Below are positions 48,531 to 60,422 of a stretch of 64,000 nucleotides of DNA, one piece after another. The notes under the pieces were generated by a model. It was given only the letters and a program-made list of their open reading frames with translations, was not told where the DNA came from and ran no database searches. This DNA is from Hydrogenophaga crassostreae (GTDB lineage: Bacteria > Pseudomonadota > Gammaproteobacteria > Burkholderiales > Burkholderiaceae_C), in assembly GCF_001761385.1 (NCBI RefSeq), contig NZ_CP017476.1, positions 186,001 through 250,000 on the forward strand, written 5' to 3'. Position numbers and translations under genes: made by a program. The number at the start of each line of letters is the position of its first letter. Within the stretch, counting starts at the first letter, position 1.

Positions 48531-49760
48531 TCAGGCCAGCGCGTCGTCCAGCAACTCGATCCAGTGGCGCACAGGGATTTCGGTGCCGCTTTGCAGGTGG
48601 GTAATGCAGCCGATGTTGGCGCTGGTGATCACCGCGGGCTTGAGTTCATTCAGGTGGCCCAGCTTGCGGTCGCGCAACTGGTAAGACAGCTCGGGGTTGA
48701 GCACCGAGTAGGTCCCGGCTGAGCCACAGCACAGATGGGCCTCGTTTTTCGCCACCATCACGGTGAAGCCCAGCGCGCCCAAGTGTTGCTCCACGCCACC
48801 TTTGAGCTGCTGGCCGTGCTGCAGCGTGCAGGGCGGGTGAAAACCCACCACCTTTTTTGCGTCCGGCGTCTTCGCCAGTTTGGGTTTGAGCACCGGCACC
48901 ATCGCGGGCAACAACTCGCTCAAGTCTTTGGTGAGCCCGCTGATGCGCGCCGCCTTGGCGGCGTAGGCCGGGTCGTCGGCCAGGATGTGGCCGTATTCCT
49001 TGACCGTCACGCCGCAGCCAGACGCGTTCATCACGATGGCCTCGACACCGCTTTCAATGTGGGGCCACCAGGCGTCGATGTTGGCGCGCATCTCGGCCTT
49101 GCCGCCGTCCTGGTCGTTCAGGTGAAATTTCACCGCACCGCAACAGCCGGCCTTGGCGGCAACCACCGTCTGAATGCCGGCGGCGTCCAGCACGCGCGCC
49201 GTGGCTGTGTTGATGTTGGGCATCATCGCCGGCTGCACACAACCCGCGAGCATCAGCACCTTGCGCGCATGGGTCTGCGTGGGCCAGGCGCCCGCCTGTT
49301 GTTTGGCCGGGATCTTGTTTTTCAGAGCCGCCGGCATCAGCGGGCGCACCATCTGGCCCAGCTTCATGGCGGGGCCAAACAGAGGCGACGGCAAGCCTTC
49401 CTTGAGCAGCCAGCGCACCGCTTTTTCCGCGGCCGGGCGCGGCACCTTTTCGTCCACGATTTTGCGACCGATGTCGATCAGGTGGCCGTAGTCCACGCCA
49501 CTGGGGCAGGTCGACTCGCAGTTGCGGCAGGTCAGGCAGCGGTCCAGGTGCATCTGCGTCTTGCGCGTGGGCACGGCCCCTTCGAGCACCTGCTTCATCA
49601 GGTAAATGCGCCCACGCGGCCCGTCGAGCTCGTCGCCCAGCAGCTGGTAGGTCGGGCAGGTGGCGGTGCAGAAACCGCAGTGCACACATTTGCGCAGAAT
49701 GGCTTCGGCAGCCTGGCCATCGGCGCGGGCCTTGTATTCGGGGGAGAGGTTGGTTTGCAT
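48531..49760 (-). CDS. glcF: Glycolate oxidase iron-sulfur subunit
   Basis: A 409-residue electron-transfer subunit with two 4Fe-4S motifs, CVHCGFCTATCP and CLTCRNCESTCP, in the first 100 residues, and two CCG-type domains (AGCCGAVKFHLN and LCCGSAGTYS) in the rest. With GlcD and GlcE it oxidises glycolate to glyoxylate. It starts 5 bases after the glcE stop, so the two are one operon. Confidence 0.95.
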   Translation of the reverse strand: MQTNLSPEYKARADGQAAEAILRKCVHCGFCTATCPTYQLLGDELDGPRGRIYLMKQVLEGAVPTRKTQMHLDRCLTCRNCESTCPSGVDYGHLIDIGRKIVDEKVPRPAAEKAVRWLLKEGLPSPLFGPAMKLGQMVRPLMPAALKNKIPAKQQAGAWPTQTHARKVLMLAGCVQPAMMPNINTATARVLDAAGIQTVVAAKAGCCGAVKFHLNDQDGGKAEMRANIDAWWPHIESGVEAIVMNASGCGVTVKEYGHILADDPAYAAKAARISGLTKDLSELLPAMVPVLKPKLAKTPDAKKVVGFHPPCTLQHGQQLKGGVEQHLGALGFTVMVAKNEAHLCCGSAGTYSVLNPELSYQLRDRKLGHLNELKPAVITSANIGCITHLQSGTEIPVRHWIELLDDALA

Positions 49761-49765
49761 GAGGA

Positions 49766-50890
49766 TCAGCCCATCCGGCCGGGGTTGAAGATGCCAGCAG
49801 GGTCGAATTCGGTGCGCAAACGGTGGGTGATGCCTTCGATGACCGCACTCTGGCGGTCAAAGCGCGGCACGCCAGGGGCCCTATCGGCCGCTGCACGGAA
49901 CAGGGTGGCATGGCCTTTTGCGGTGGCCGCTGCGCTGCGCAGCTCAGTGGCCGCAGAGGCGGGCGCCCACAACCAGCGCTGTGCGCCTTGCCATTCGACC
50001 AACTGGTCGTATGCCAGCGACATAGAGGGCGCAGTTTGCGGCAGCGACAGGCGCCAGAGGCACAGCTCGGGTGAAGGGGGTCGGAAGAAGGGCAGGGTCT
50101 GGTCGCGGCAGGCGGCCCAATCGGGGCCTGCTTGCGCGTTGTCCATGCGCTGGCCGTTGGCCTCTTTCACCAAACGTTCGCCGGCGGCTTCAACGGCGGC
50201 CACGGCACCGCGCAACCGCACGAACAGCAGCTCGGGCGCATGGGGTTGCGCGGCATCTTTCACCCAGCAGGAAGCGTTGATCGGCAAAGGTTGGCCACCC
50301 CAGCGGTGCAACTGCTCCAGCGCCTCGGTCTGGTTCAATTCGAACACCAGCGTGGCCTCGGCGGTGGCAAAGGGCAGCACTTTCAGCGAGATGTCGGTGA
50401 TGACACCCAGCGTGCCGAGGCTGCCGGCCATGACACGGCTGACGTCGTAGCCCGCCACGTTTTTCATGACCTGCCCCCCGAAGGTGAGCCAGTCGCCTTT
50501 GCCGTTGATGAACTGCAGGCCGAGCACATAGTCGCGCACGCCGCCTGCACCGGCCCGGCCGGGCCCTGAAAGACCCGCCGCAACCACGCCACCGATGGTG
50601 GAGGTTTCACCAAAATGCGGGGGGTCGAAGGGCAGGCATTGCCCCTTTTCGGCGAGGGCGGCTTCCAGTTCGACCAGTGGCGTGCCGGCGCGAACCGTCA
50701 CCACCAGTTCGGTGGGCTCGTGGCTGCTGATGCCACGCCAGTTGGCCGTGGACAGCGCCTCGCCCGAGGTCGGGTTGCCGTAGAAGGCTTTGGTGTCGCC
50801 GCCCACGATGCGCAATGGTCGGCGGGCCGCTGAGGCCGCCTTGATGTGTTCGATCAGGGCGCTGGGAGTGTCGGGGGCGGTGGAGCTCAT
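49766..50890 (-). CDS. glcE: Glycolate oxidase FAD-binding subunit
   Basis: A 374-residue FAD-binding type-4 (PCMH) protein: RRPLRIVGGDTKAFYG, then STIGGVVAAGLSGPGRAGAGGVRDYVLG and VMKNVAGYDVSRVMAGSLGTLGVITDISLKVLP, with a C-terminal IFNPGRMG. This short form is GlcE, not the longer GlcD. Starts at 50890 and 50899 are both possible; 50890 gives the usual N-terminus. glcD, normally directly upstream of glcE, is absent, and a small periplasmic protein gene stands in that place. Confidence 0.93.
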   Translation of the reverse strand: MSSTAPDTPSALIEHIKAASAARRPLRIVGGDTKAFYGNPTSGEALSTANWRGISSHEPTELVVTVRAGTPLVELEAALAEKGQCLPFDPPHFGETSTIGGVVAAGLSGPGRAGAGGVRDYVLGLQFINGKGDWLTFGGQVMKNVAGYDVSRVMAGSLGTLGVITDISLKVLPFATAEATLVFELNQTEALEQLHRWGGQPLPINASCWVKDAAQPHAPELLFVRLRGAVAAVEAAGERLVKEANGQRMDNAQAGPDWAACRDQTLPFFRPPSPELCLWRLSLPQTAPSMSLAYDQLVEWQGAQRWLWAPASAATELRSAAATAKGHATLFRAAADRAPGVPRFDRQSAVIEGITHRLRTEFDPAGIFNPGRMG

Positions 50891-50978
50891 GGCTGGCATG
50901 GTAGCGCCCGCTCTTGAAAACGGCATTGAATTTTTTGCACGGAACGCTGCAAATGCGCCCGACCAGCATCTGTCCCCT

Positions 50979-51254
50979 TCAGCGGGTGTGGCCCAAACAG
51001 GCACCGGCGTTGGGCCTGCCCTTGCATTCGATCTTGAGCCGCTTCTTGCGGGCGGCCGGGGTTTCGCTCGATGGCGAGTCGATGAACCTGACCTTTGAGG
51101 GCAGCTTTTTCTCGCCAGACCCGGTCGACTTCTTCGTGGCCGCGATGGCGCCACTGTTGAAGGTCAGCGCGGTGGCGCCAAAGAGCAGTGCGCTGCAGAG
51201 AGTGAGCAAGAGGGGGCGCGCAGGCGCGCGGGCGATCCCGATCTGTCGTGACAT
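50979..51254 (-). CDS. Small secreted basic protein
   Basis: A 91-residue protein with signal peptide (LLLTLCSALLFGATALTFNSGAIAA, to about residue 39) and a short mature part ending in RLKIECKGRPNAGACLGHTR. The two Cys and the Lys/Arg-rich composition recall small periplasmic PsiF-like proteins, but the call is not certain. AGGAGGAAACC precedes the ATG at 51254, one of the best ribosome-binding sites in the window. It lies 88 bp upstream of glcE on the same strand. Confidence 0.78.
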   Translation of the reverse strand: MSRQIGIARAPARPLLLTLCSALLFGATALTFNSGAIAATKKSTGSGEKKLPSKVRFIDSPSSETPAARKKRLKIECKGRPNAGACLGHTR

Positions 51255-51323
51255 GGTTTCCTCCTGAGTATTCTTGACTTGTCAGGAAACGATCATAGGC
51301 ACATACGTGAAGGCAATAAAAAA

Positions 51324-51352
51324 GGCCCCGCCTGCCGAAGCAGCGCGGGGCC
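51324..51352 (-). terminator. Rho-independent terminator after amtB
   Basis: Read on the minus strand, GGCCCCGC and GCGGGGCC pair around an 13-base loop and are followed by a T-run (TTTTTTATT). It lies 35 bases after the amtB stop and ends the glnK-amtB transcript. Confidence 0.9.
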
Positions 51353-51386
51353 CAAGTTCTCTGGAGAACTCAGTGGTTGTGTGAGA

Positions 51387-52820
51387 TCAGCGGTTGTAGG
51401 CCGTTTCGCCGTGGTACGAAATATCCAGACCTTCGCGTTCCGATTCTTCCGACACCCGCAGGCCCACCAGCATGTCCACGACCTTGTAGGCCACGAACGC
51501 CACCGCGGCCGACCACACCATGGTGATCACGACACCTTCGGCCTGGATCAGCACCTGGCTGGCAATCGAGAAGTCTTCGCCACCCGTGCCGCCCAGGCCA
51601 GGGGCCGTGAACACACCGGTCAACAGGGCGCCCAGGATGCCGCCGACGCCGTGCACACCGAACACGTCAAGCGAGTCGTCTGCGCCGAGCATTTTCTTCA
51701 GACCGGAAACACCCCACAAGCAGAGGAAACCGGAGAGCAAGCCAATGATGATGGCGCCCATGGGGCCAACCGAACCGCATGCGGGGGTGATGGCGACCAG
51801 GCCAGCGACCGCACCCGAAGCGCCACCCAGCATCGAAGCCTTGCCGCGGTGCATGGCTTCACCCAGGATCCAGGCCAGCACAGCCGCCGCGGTGGCCAGC
51901 AGCGTGTTGATGAAGGCCAGCGTGGCGCCGCCGTTGGCTTCCAGGTTGGAGCCGGCGTTGAAACCGAACCAGCCCACCCACAGCAGGGAGGCACCGACCA
52001 TGGTCAGCGTCAGGCTGTGAGGCGCCATGGATTCTTTTCCGTAGCCGATGCGCTTGCCCAGCATGTAGGCGCCCACCAGGCCAGCCATGGCCGCGTTGAT
52101 GTGCACCACGGTGCCGCCGGCGAAATCGAGTGCACCTTTGTCGAGCAGGTAACCACCAGCGCCCCACACCATGTGGGCAATCGGCAGGTAGCTGAAGGTG
52201 AACCAGATCACCGAGAACAGCAACACGGCGCTGAACTTCATGCGTTCGGCGAACGAGCCCACGATCAGTGCGCAGGTGATGCCGGCAAAGGTGGCCTGGA
52301 AGGCAATGAAGATGAATTCGGGAATCTTCACGTTGTCGGTGAAGGTGTCGGCGAGCGAGTCGGGTGTGACGCCGAGCAGGAACACCTTGTCGAGGTTGCC
52401 GAAGATCAGGCCTTCTCCACCGAATGCCAGGCTGTAGCCGTAAACAGCCCACAACACGGAGATCAGCGAGAACACGACCATCACCTGCATCAGCACCGAC
52501 AGCATGTTCTTGCTGCGGACCAAACCGCCGTAGAACAGGGCCAGTCCGGGCACGGCCATCATGATGACCAGCAGGGTTGACAGCATCATCCAGGACACGT
52601 CACCTTTGTCGACGGTGGGGGCTGGCGCTGCAACCTCGGGTGCCGGTGCGGCTTGCTCGGCCATGGCGGGCGCTTCTGTGGTGGCGGTTTCAACCACTGC
52701 TTCGACCGCTGTCGTGACGGCGGCGGCTTCGGCAGGAGCCGCATCGGTTTGAGCCATGGCGTTCAGGCCGCCAAAGGCCAGTCCCATGCCCAGCGTAAGG
52801 GTGATCAGAAGTTTTTTCAT
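51387..52820 (-). CDS. amtB: Ammonium transporter AmtB (second copy, glnK-linked)
   Basis: A 477-residue ammonium channel. A signal peptide (LLITLTLGMGLAFGGLNAMAQ) is followed by an Ala/Pro/Glu-rich periplasmic stretch of about 50 residues and then 11 membrane helices. The pore His are in VVHINAAMAG and FGVHGVGG, and FYGGLVRSKN is the conserved entry. The tail is short. It lies 35 bp downstream of glnK on the same strand, in the classic glnK-amtB order, behind a sigma-54 promoter. The PII protein encoded next to it would close the channel in nitrogen excess. Confidence 0.96.
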   Translation of the reverse strand: MKKLLITLTLGMGLAFGGLNAMAQTDAAPAEAAAVTTAVEAVVETATTEAPAMAEQAAPAPEVAAPAPTVDKGDVSWMMLSTLLVIMMAVPGLALFYGGLVRSKNMLSVLMQVMVVFSLISVLWAVYGYSLAFGGEGLIFGNLDKVFLLGVTPDSLADTFTDNVKIPEFIFIAFQATFAGITCALIVGSFAERMKFSAVLLFSVIWFTFSYLPIAHMVWGAGGYLLDKGALDFAGGTVVHINAAMAGLVGAYMLGKRIGYGKESMAPHSLTLTMVGASLLWVGWFGFNAGSNLEANGGATLAFINTLLATAAAVLAWILGEAMHRGKASMLGGASGAVAGLVAITPACGSVGPMGAIIIGLLSGFLCLWGVSGLKKMLGADDSLDVFGVHGVGGILGALLTGVFTAPGLGGTGGEDFSIASQVLIQAEGVVITMVWSAAVAFVAYKVVDMLVGLRVSEESEREGLDISYHGETAYNR

Positions 52821-52855
52821 TGCTTTGCTCTTTCTTGGGTTGCTGGTGGCGGCGA

Positions 52856-53194
52856 TCAGAGCGCTTCCCGGCCGGTCTCGCCGGTGCGGATGCGAACCAC
52901 TTGTTCCAAGTCGGTGACGAAAATCTTTCCGTCGCCGATCTTTCCGGTGCGGGCAGCACCTTCAATCGCCTCGATCACGCGGTCGACGAGGTCGTCGGAC
53001 ACGGCGGCTTCGAGTTTCACTTTGGGCAGAAAGTCGACCACGTATTCCGCGCCGCGGTACAGCTCGGTGTGGCCTTTCTGGCGGCCAAAGCCCTTGACGT
53101 CTGTGACGGTAATGCCTTGCACGCCCATGGTGGACAGTGCTTCGCGCACCTCGTCCAGCTTGAACGGTTTGATGACGGCCGAGACCATTTTCAT
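52856..53194 (-). CDS. glnK: Nitrogen regulatory protein PII (GlnK)
   Basis: A 112-residue PII protein with the T-loop KGFGRQKGHTELYRGAEYVVDFLPKVK, including Tyr51 (in LYRGAEY), the uridylylation site, and the C-terminal signature GKIFVTDLEQVVRIRTGE. PII senses ATP/ADP and 2-oxoglutarate and blocks AmtB. It is the first gene of the glnK-amtB operon, 144-170 bp downstream of the sigma-54 element. Confidence 0.97.
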   Translation of the reverse strand: MKMVSAVIKPFKLDEVREALSTMGVQGITVTDVKGFGRQKGHTELYRGAEYVVDFLPKVKLEAAVSDDLVDRVIEAIEGAARTGKIGDGKIFVTDLEQVVRIRTGETGREAL

Positions 53195-53348
53195 GCTGTG
53201 GTTCCTCTGTTTTCTTCAGGGCGTTTCTGGATAAGCCAGCGCCGGGATCGTGGGTTTCGGTGTGGGGGGTTGAGGACCCACACCGCTGAAGAAGTGAACC
53301 GGTTCAAGGCGGAAAGCCCCTGGCCGAAACACAACGTGCAACTTCTTA

Positions 53349-53364
53349 TGCACAGAGCGTGCCA
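53349..53364 (-). promoter_or_regulatory. Sigma-54 (RpoN) promoter of glnK-amtB
   Basis: Read on the minus strand, TGGCACGCTCTGTGCA fits the -24/-12 consensus with correct spacing (TGGCACG, four bases, then GTGCA in place of TTGCA). Transcription would start near 53338, about 144 bases before glnK. NtrC activation is expected from the genes controlled. Confidence 0.8.
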
Positions 53365-53595
53365 AGCCGTTTTCAGCGTCACTGGCTCCGCGTGACGAGG
53401 GCCTCAGTCCGGCGGTTCTGACGCCCTTCGCTGCCACTGAAAAGCGCGGTGCATCCGGCCAGGCGCGGCTTGTGCCATGATCTTTTGGCTTGGAGCAAGC
53501 CGACCTGCTGTCACGGGTGGGGTTGCCGCACCGTTGTGGTGCGAGTCAAAGCGCAGCGGGGCCACAAAAGTGCGCACCGAAACAGGGAGGAATCA

Positions 53596-55161
53596 ATGAG
53601 CTTAGCTTTGGTGCACAGCCGTGCGTTGTTGGGGCTGGAGGCGCGGCCGGTTCAGGTGGAGGTGCATCTGGCCAATGGCTTGCCCAGCTTCACTCTGGTT
53701 GGTCTGGCCGATACCGAGGTCAAAGAAGCACGCGAACGCGTGCGTTCGGCCATCGCCAACGCGGGTCTGGACTTTCCCAGCAACAAGCGCATCACCGTGA
53801 ATCTGGCGCCCGCCGATCTGCCGAAAGACTCGGGACGCTTCGATTTGCCCATTGCCCTGGGCATCCTTGCCGCCAGCGGCCAGATTGCAGCCGAACGTTT
53901 GACCGGTTGGGAGTTCGCTGGCGAGTTGTCGCTCGGCGGCGACCTGCGGCCCATACGTGGTGCCCTGGCCATGAGTCTGGCGTTGCACCGCGCAGCCGAG
54001 CAGGCGGGTGAGCAAACGGCCAGCCTGGTGTTGCCCCCCGGCAGCGCCGAAGAGGCGGCGCTGGTGCCCGAAGCGCATGTGTACCGGGCGCGCCACCTGC
54101 TTGACGTGGTGGCCCAGTTTCTGCCTGTGTCGAACAAGGCGGGCGAAGAGGCCTTGCCTTTGCCGGAGGGCGACGGGTGGGCGCGGCTCACGGCGCGCCA
54201 GAACGAAGTGGCGGCAAGCTATGCCGATCTGTCGGACGTCAAGGGCCAGTCGGCGGCGAAGCGCGCCCTGGAAATCGCGGCCGCGGGCGGCCACAGCCTG
54301 TTGATGATGGGCCCACCCGGTTCGGGCAAAAGCATGTTGGCCCAGCGTTTTGCGGGTTTGTTGCCGCCGATGAGCACGGGTGAAGCGCTGGAATCGGCAG
54401 CGGTGGCGTCTCTCGCGGGCCGGTTCAGCCTGGACCGCTGGGGTCAGCGTCCCACCTGCGCACCCCACCACAGTGCCAGCGCCGTTGCGCTGGTGGGCGG
54501 TGGTTCACCGCCGCGGCCCGGCGAAATCTCGCTCGCCCACCAGGGCGTTCTGTTTCTGGATGAACTCCCCGAGTTTCCCCGGGCGGCTCTGGAGGCATTG
54601 CGCGAACCCCTGGAGAGTGGCCACATCCGCATCTCGCGTGCGGCCATGCAAAGCGAATTTCCCGCCCGGTTTCAGCTGGTCGCCGCCATGAACCCCTGCC
54701 CCTGCGGCTACCTAGGCCATCCCGCGCGGGCCTGCCGTTGCACGCCCGATCAGATTTTCCGCTACCAGGGCAAGCTCAGCGGTCCGTTGCTGGACCGCAT
54801 CGATCTGCACGTTGAAGTGCCTGCGATTGCATCGGATGATCTGTTGCACGGCGCAGCGGGAGAGGGCAGCGCGGCGGTTCGTGACCGGGTGGTGGCTGCA
54901 CGCTGGCGCGCCATGGCGCGACAAGGCCAAAACAACCAGGCGCTGGCGGGCAAGGCACTGGATGAGCATCTGCACGCTGAAGCGGCGGCACTCACGTTCT
55001 TGAACACCGCCTCGACGAGGCTGGGCTGGAGCGCGCGCAGCACGCACCGCGCGTTGCGCGTGGCGCGCACAATTGCCGATCTGGCTGGAGCCGGTAACGT
55101 GACTGCTGCGCACGTGGCCGAGGCAGTTCAGTACCGGCGGGCATTGCGGCAAAACGGCTGA
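53596..55161 (+). CDS. comM: YifB/ComM family AAA+ ATPase
   Basis: A 521-residue protein of the Mg-chelatase-like ComM family, a hexameric helicase that promotes branch migration during natural transformation. The N-terminal ChlI-type domain (VQVEVHLANGLPSFTLVGLADTEVKEARERVRSAI) is followed by the AAA+ module with Walker A GPPGSGKS, Walker B GVLFLDELPEF and the family motif AAMNPCPCG. The C-terminal helical domain is complete. AGGGAGGAATCA precedes the ATG at 53596. Its presence suggests natural competence in the host, which fits the acquired integron, but other competence genes are not in view. Confidence 0.95.
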   Translation: MSLALVHSRALLGLEARPVQVEVHLANGLPSFTLVGLADTEVKEARERVRSAIANAGLDFPSNKRITVNLAPADLPKDSGRFDLPIALGILAASGQIAAERLTGWEFAGELSLGGDLRPIRGALAMSLALHRAAEQAGEQTASLVLPPGSAEEAALVPEAHVYRARHLLDVVAQFLPVSNKAGEEALPLPEGDGWARLTARQNEVAASYADLSDVKGQSAAKRALEIAAAGGHSLLMMGPPGSGKSMLAQRFAGLLPPMSTGEALESAAVASLAGRFSLDRWGQRPTCAPHHSASAVALVGGGSPPRPGEISLAHQGVLFLDELPEFPRAALEALREPLESGHIRISRAAMQSEFPARFQLVAAMNPCPCGYLGHPARACRCTPDQIFRYQGKLSGPLLDRIDLHVEVPAIASDDLLHGAAGEGSAAVRDRVVAARWRAMARQGQNNQALAGKALDEHLHAEAAALTFLNTASTRLGWSARSTHRALRVARTIADLAGAGNVTAAHVAEAVQYRRALRQNG

Positions 55162-55285
55162 GGGCCCGTTTCACACGGCGCGGTCGATGACCGGTTTGGC
55201 CGGGCCTTCCCCGGACGCGACCGGCCTGTGCGCGCTGGGCGTTGGGCGTTGGCTGGGGCGATGCCAGCACAGGCCACCTTCAAAG

Positions 55286-57148
55286 TCACGGCGCGGACTG
55301 CAAAGCACCGCTGAGCCGAGACGCTCCCACCAGCGCCCTCAGGCGAAAGGTTTCTGGTGAGTCGTTGGCGTAGCCCGGATCGGGTATGCCCGACAAGGGC
55401 AACCGGGACAGCAAGCTGGCGTTGGGCCAGAAATTGGGCGCGACCAGGCTGTCTGGCGCGGTGATCTGGGCGCTCGAGCCCAGGACGGTTCCGGCCTGTT
55501 GCATCAGAGTGGAGGAAAACCCGCCCCGAATGAGCTCGTCGTTGTTGGTGCTGGCCAGCAAGTTGGCGGTGAGCTGGATCGACTGGGTTCCAGCAGGGGC
55601 GCTGAAAAACGTGCTGTTGGGGCGGGTCAGAACAATGGTGTTGTGGGAGGCCAGCAGTGTGTTGGTTCCAGCCTGAAGGCCCTCTGCGCCGTAGGCGATG
55701 GCGGTGCGGTTGGCGGCCTGAGGCCCTTTTTGCAACAGGTTGCCACGCAGCACCACCCGGCCCCCGTTGGGCGTGTCGACCAGGTAGCTTGAGTAGCCGC
55801 TTGGGCCATCCATGAGGTAGCTGTTCTCGATCACCGTTTCCTTCGCACGGCTTTTGAAGTTGTGGCCGTATTTGGCCTGGTGAAAGAAGCTGGCCGAAAC
55901 CCTCACCGAATCGATGTGGTTGATGTAGATGTTGTGGGTCTGTCCGTTGGGCAAGCCCGTTCCGTTGCGCGCGAACTCCGAGCCTTCGATGAGGATGGTG
56001 GTCGGACCATCTGCGGCAAGGATGCCGTTTTCATTGTCGTAAAAGCCGCTGTTGATGATGCGCAGGAAGCCGCTGGCGTGTTCAGCCCGGATGCCGGCGC
56101 CGTTGCGGTCGTCGACCTTGGCGTCATGGAAGTCGATATTGGCGACCGTGATGTTGCTGCCCTGGATCACCCAGATGGCTTTGCCGCCTGCGTTTTGCCC
56201 GTCGGCATACAAGCGGGCCTGCCCGCCCACGCCGCAAATCGTCAGATTGTCTGCCGACCAGAACGCCACATCGCCCCGGTACTCACCAGCATCGATCTTG
56301 ATCACATCGCCGGCCATGGCGGCCAGGGATGCGGCGCGGGGGCCCGCGTAGGCTTTCCCGGGGCCGACCGACAAGACCCTTCCTGTAGCCGTCTCACATG
56401 GAGAAGCGTTTGCAGCGGTATCTTCGACGGTTGGGCCGACGAAATAGCCGACGCCCTCATCCCTGTACCGGGCGGGGAGGGCACGGATACTGGCCGCTTC
56501 GGCCGGGTTGGCCGTATAGAAGTGCACCCCTTTGGACAGCACAAAAAACCGGTAGAGGGCGTTGAAGCCTGTGGCCGCGACCTGGCTCGCGTAGTAGGCC
56601 ACCCCTTCATAGCGGAACGTCGGCAGGTTGTTTTGTATGTAAGTCTTTTCTTCGGCGCTGATGGAATAGAAATGCACCCCGCTGACGGTGTTGAGAAACC
56701 GGTAGACCGCATTCAGTCCCGGGGCCTCGTCCACACTGGCTGAAAATGCCTGCCCTTCGTATTGGAACTGCGGCAGCATGCGGATCACCTGATCGCGTTC
56801 GCTGGCGCTGATGGTGTAAAAATGCACCGCCGCCACGGGGTTGTAGAAACGGAAGACCGGGCGCATGGTGCCCTGGCTGGCGGCCTTCTTCAGGCCCTCG
56901 TTGATCGCCGGTGCGTTGGCCGCTTCACTCAGGGTTTCGGTGTTCAAGGCGGCGGCCTGCCGCCATCGGGTGTCCTCCGTCTCAATCGATGCTTCCCGCA
57001 CATTGGCACCCGTGGCCGACTGGCCCCGTTCAGGGCTTGTATCGCGTCCGCCGCCACAAGCAGACAACAGGCCGAGCAACAGCACAGCGCCTGCCGTCCA
57101 CCGCACCAGGCAAGGGGTGCGGCGCCAATGGGGGGTCTTTGGCCACAT
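55286..57148 (-). CDS. Beta-helix lipoprotein with DUF5648-type repeats
   Basis: A 620-residue envelope protein. A lipoprotein signal ends in LLGLLSACGGG (Cys about residue 31). Residues about 100-250 hold three related modules of the DUF5648 kind, each with a (V/G)HFYT or VHFYS core (AVHFYTISASERDQV, GVHFYSISAEEKTYI, GVHFYTANPAEAASI). The rest is a right-handed parallel beta-helix region with rungs rich in Gly and Asn (ADNLTICGVGG, SGFLRIINSGFYDNENGI), as in pectate-lyase-like or carbohydrate-binding proteins. The start at 57148 is the first with a signal peptide. It may bind or cut a polysaccharide; no catalytic residues were identified. Confidence 0.82.
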   Translation of the reverse strand: MWPKTPHWRRTPCLVRWTAGAVLLLGLLSACGGGRDTSPERGQSATGANVREASIETEDTRWRQAAALNTETLSEAANAPAINEGLKKAASQGTMRPVFRFYNPVAAVHFYTISASERDQVIRMLPQFQYEGQAFSASVDEAPGLNAVYRFLNTVSGVHFYSISAEEKTYIQNNLPTFRYEGVAYYASQVAATGFNALYRFFVLSKGVHFYTANPAEAASIRALPARYRDEGVGYFVGPTVEDTAANASPCETATGRVLSVGPGKAYAGPRAASLAAMAGDVIKIDAGEYRGDVAFWSADNLTICGVGGQARLYADGQNAGGKAIWVIQGSNITVANIDFHDAKVDDRNGAGIRAEHASGFLRIINSGFYDNENGILAADGPTTILIEGSEFARNGTGLPNGQTHNIYINHIDSVRVSASFFHQAKYGHNFKSRAKETVIENSYLMDGPSGYSSYLVDTPNGGRVVLRGNLLQKGPQAANRTAIAYGAEGLQAGTNTLLASHNTIVLTRPNSTFFSAPAGTQSIQLTANLLASTNNDELIRGGFSSTLMQQAGTVLGSSAQITAPDSLVAPNFWPNASLLSRLPLSGIPDPGYANDSPETFRLRALVGASRLSGALQSAP

Positions 57149-57360
57149 GGTGCTTCCTGACACTGGAACTGGCGCGCCTCCATATGGGCAGGCCGACCAC
57201 ATCATCGCGCAACCGGGGTGCGCATGGAACCCTGCGCACGTCCCCTGTGCGCCTGGCGGCCACCCGCGCAAAGGACCGCCTTCAAGCATCAGCCTGAGAG
57301 CGTGCCGTCCGCGGGAAAGCCGCTACCTGCCAACCAAACGCTGAGCTGTTGACTGCCGGG

Positions 57361-60102
<2,742 letters not shown>

Positions 60103-60106
60103 AGGG

Positions 60107-60240
60107 GCTCACCAGGGTTCTTTGAATAGCTGGTGAGCGCCGTTGGAAGCCGGAGAAACCGGCAGGTATCTGTGCGATGCCTGTGACTCAAGCCTGACAC
60201 CGGCCCGTATCGGGCGGGTGCTGCAGCGCTCCTTGAGAGC
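60107..60240 (-). promoter_or_regulatory. SAH riboswitch upstream of metH
   Basis: On the minus strand the leader reads CTCAAGGAGCGCTGCAG, then a GC hairpin, GTCAGGCTTGAG, a second hairpin and AACGGCGCTCACC. These are the conserved blocks of the S-adenosylhomocysteine aptamer, which is known before metH and ahcY genes of betaproteobacteria. GCTCACCAG (60130-60138) is also the perfect complement of CTGGTGAGC (60107-60115), which contains the ribosome-binding GGTGAG. Binding of SAH would keep GCGCTCACC in the aptamer and free the start site. The rest of the 320-bp gap to the pirin gene shows nothing firm. Confidence 0.9.
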
Positions 60241-60422
60241 TTTCGATTTTAACGGCGCCCGGCATCGCTGCGAAATCTCTTTCTCGCAGGTCGCTTTTCT
60301 GTGCCAATGCAGGCCGGTCCGACCACAACCCGAACCAGGCACAGTGACCCGATCGGTAAAACCCTACCCGCGGTGCGTGCGATGGGGTCGGCAGAGAATG
60401 GCGCCTCAATGGAGTCACCCTA

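Noticed and set aside
50891..51154. N-terminal extension of glcE that could stand for glcD
   Set aside because: The upstream part of the frame is low-complexity Arg/Pro/Ser, has no flavin-binding motif and overlaps the small secreted protein gene.
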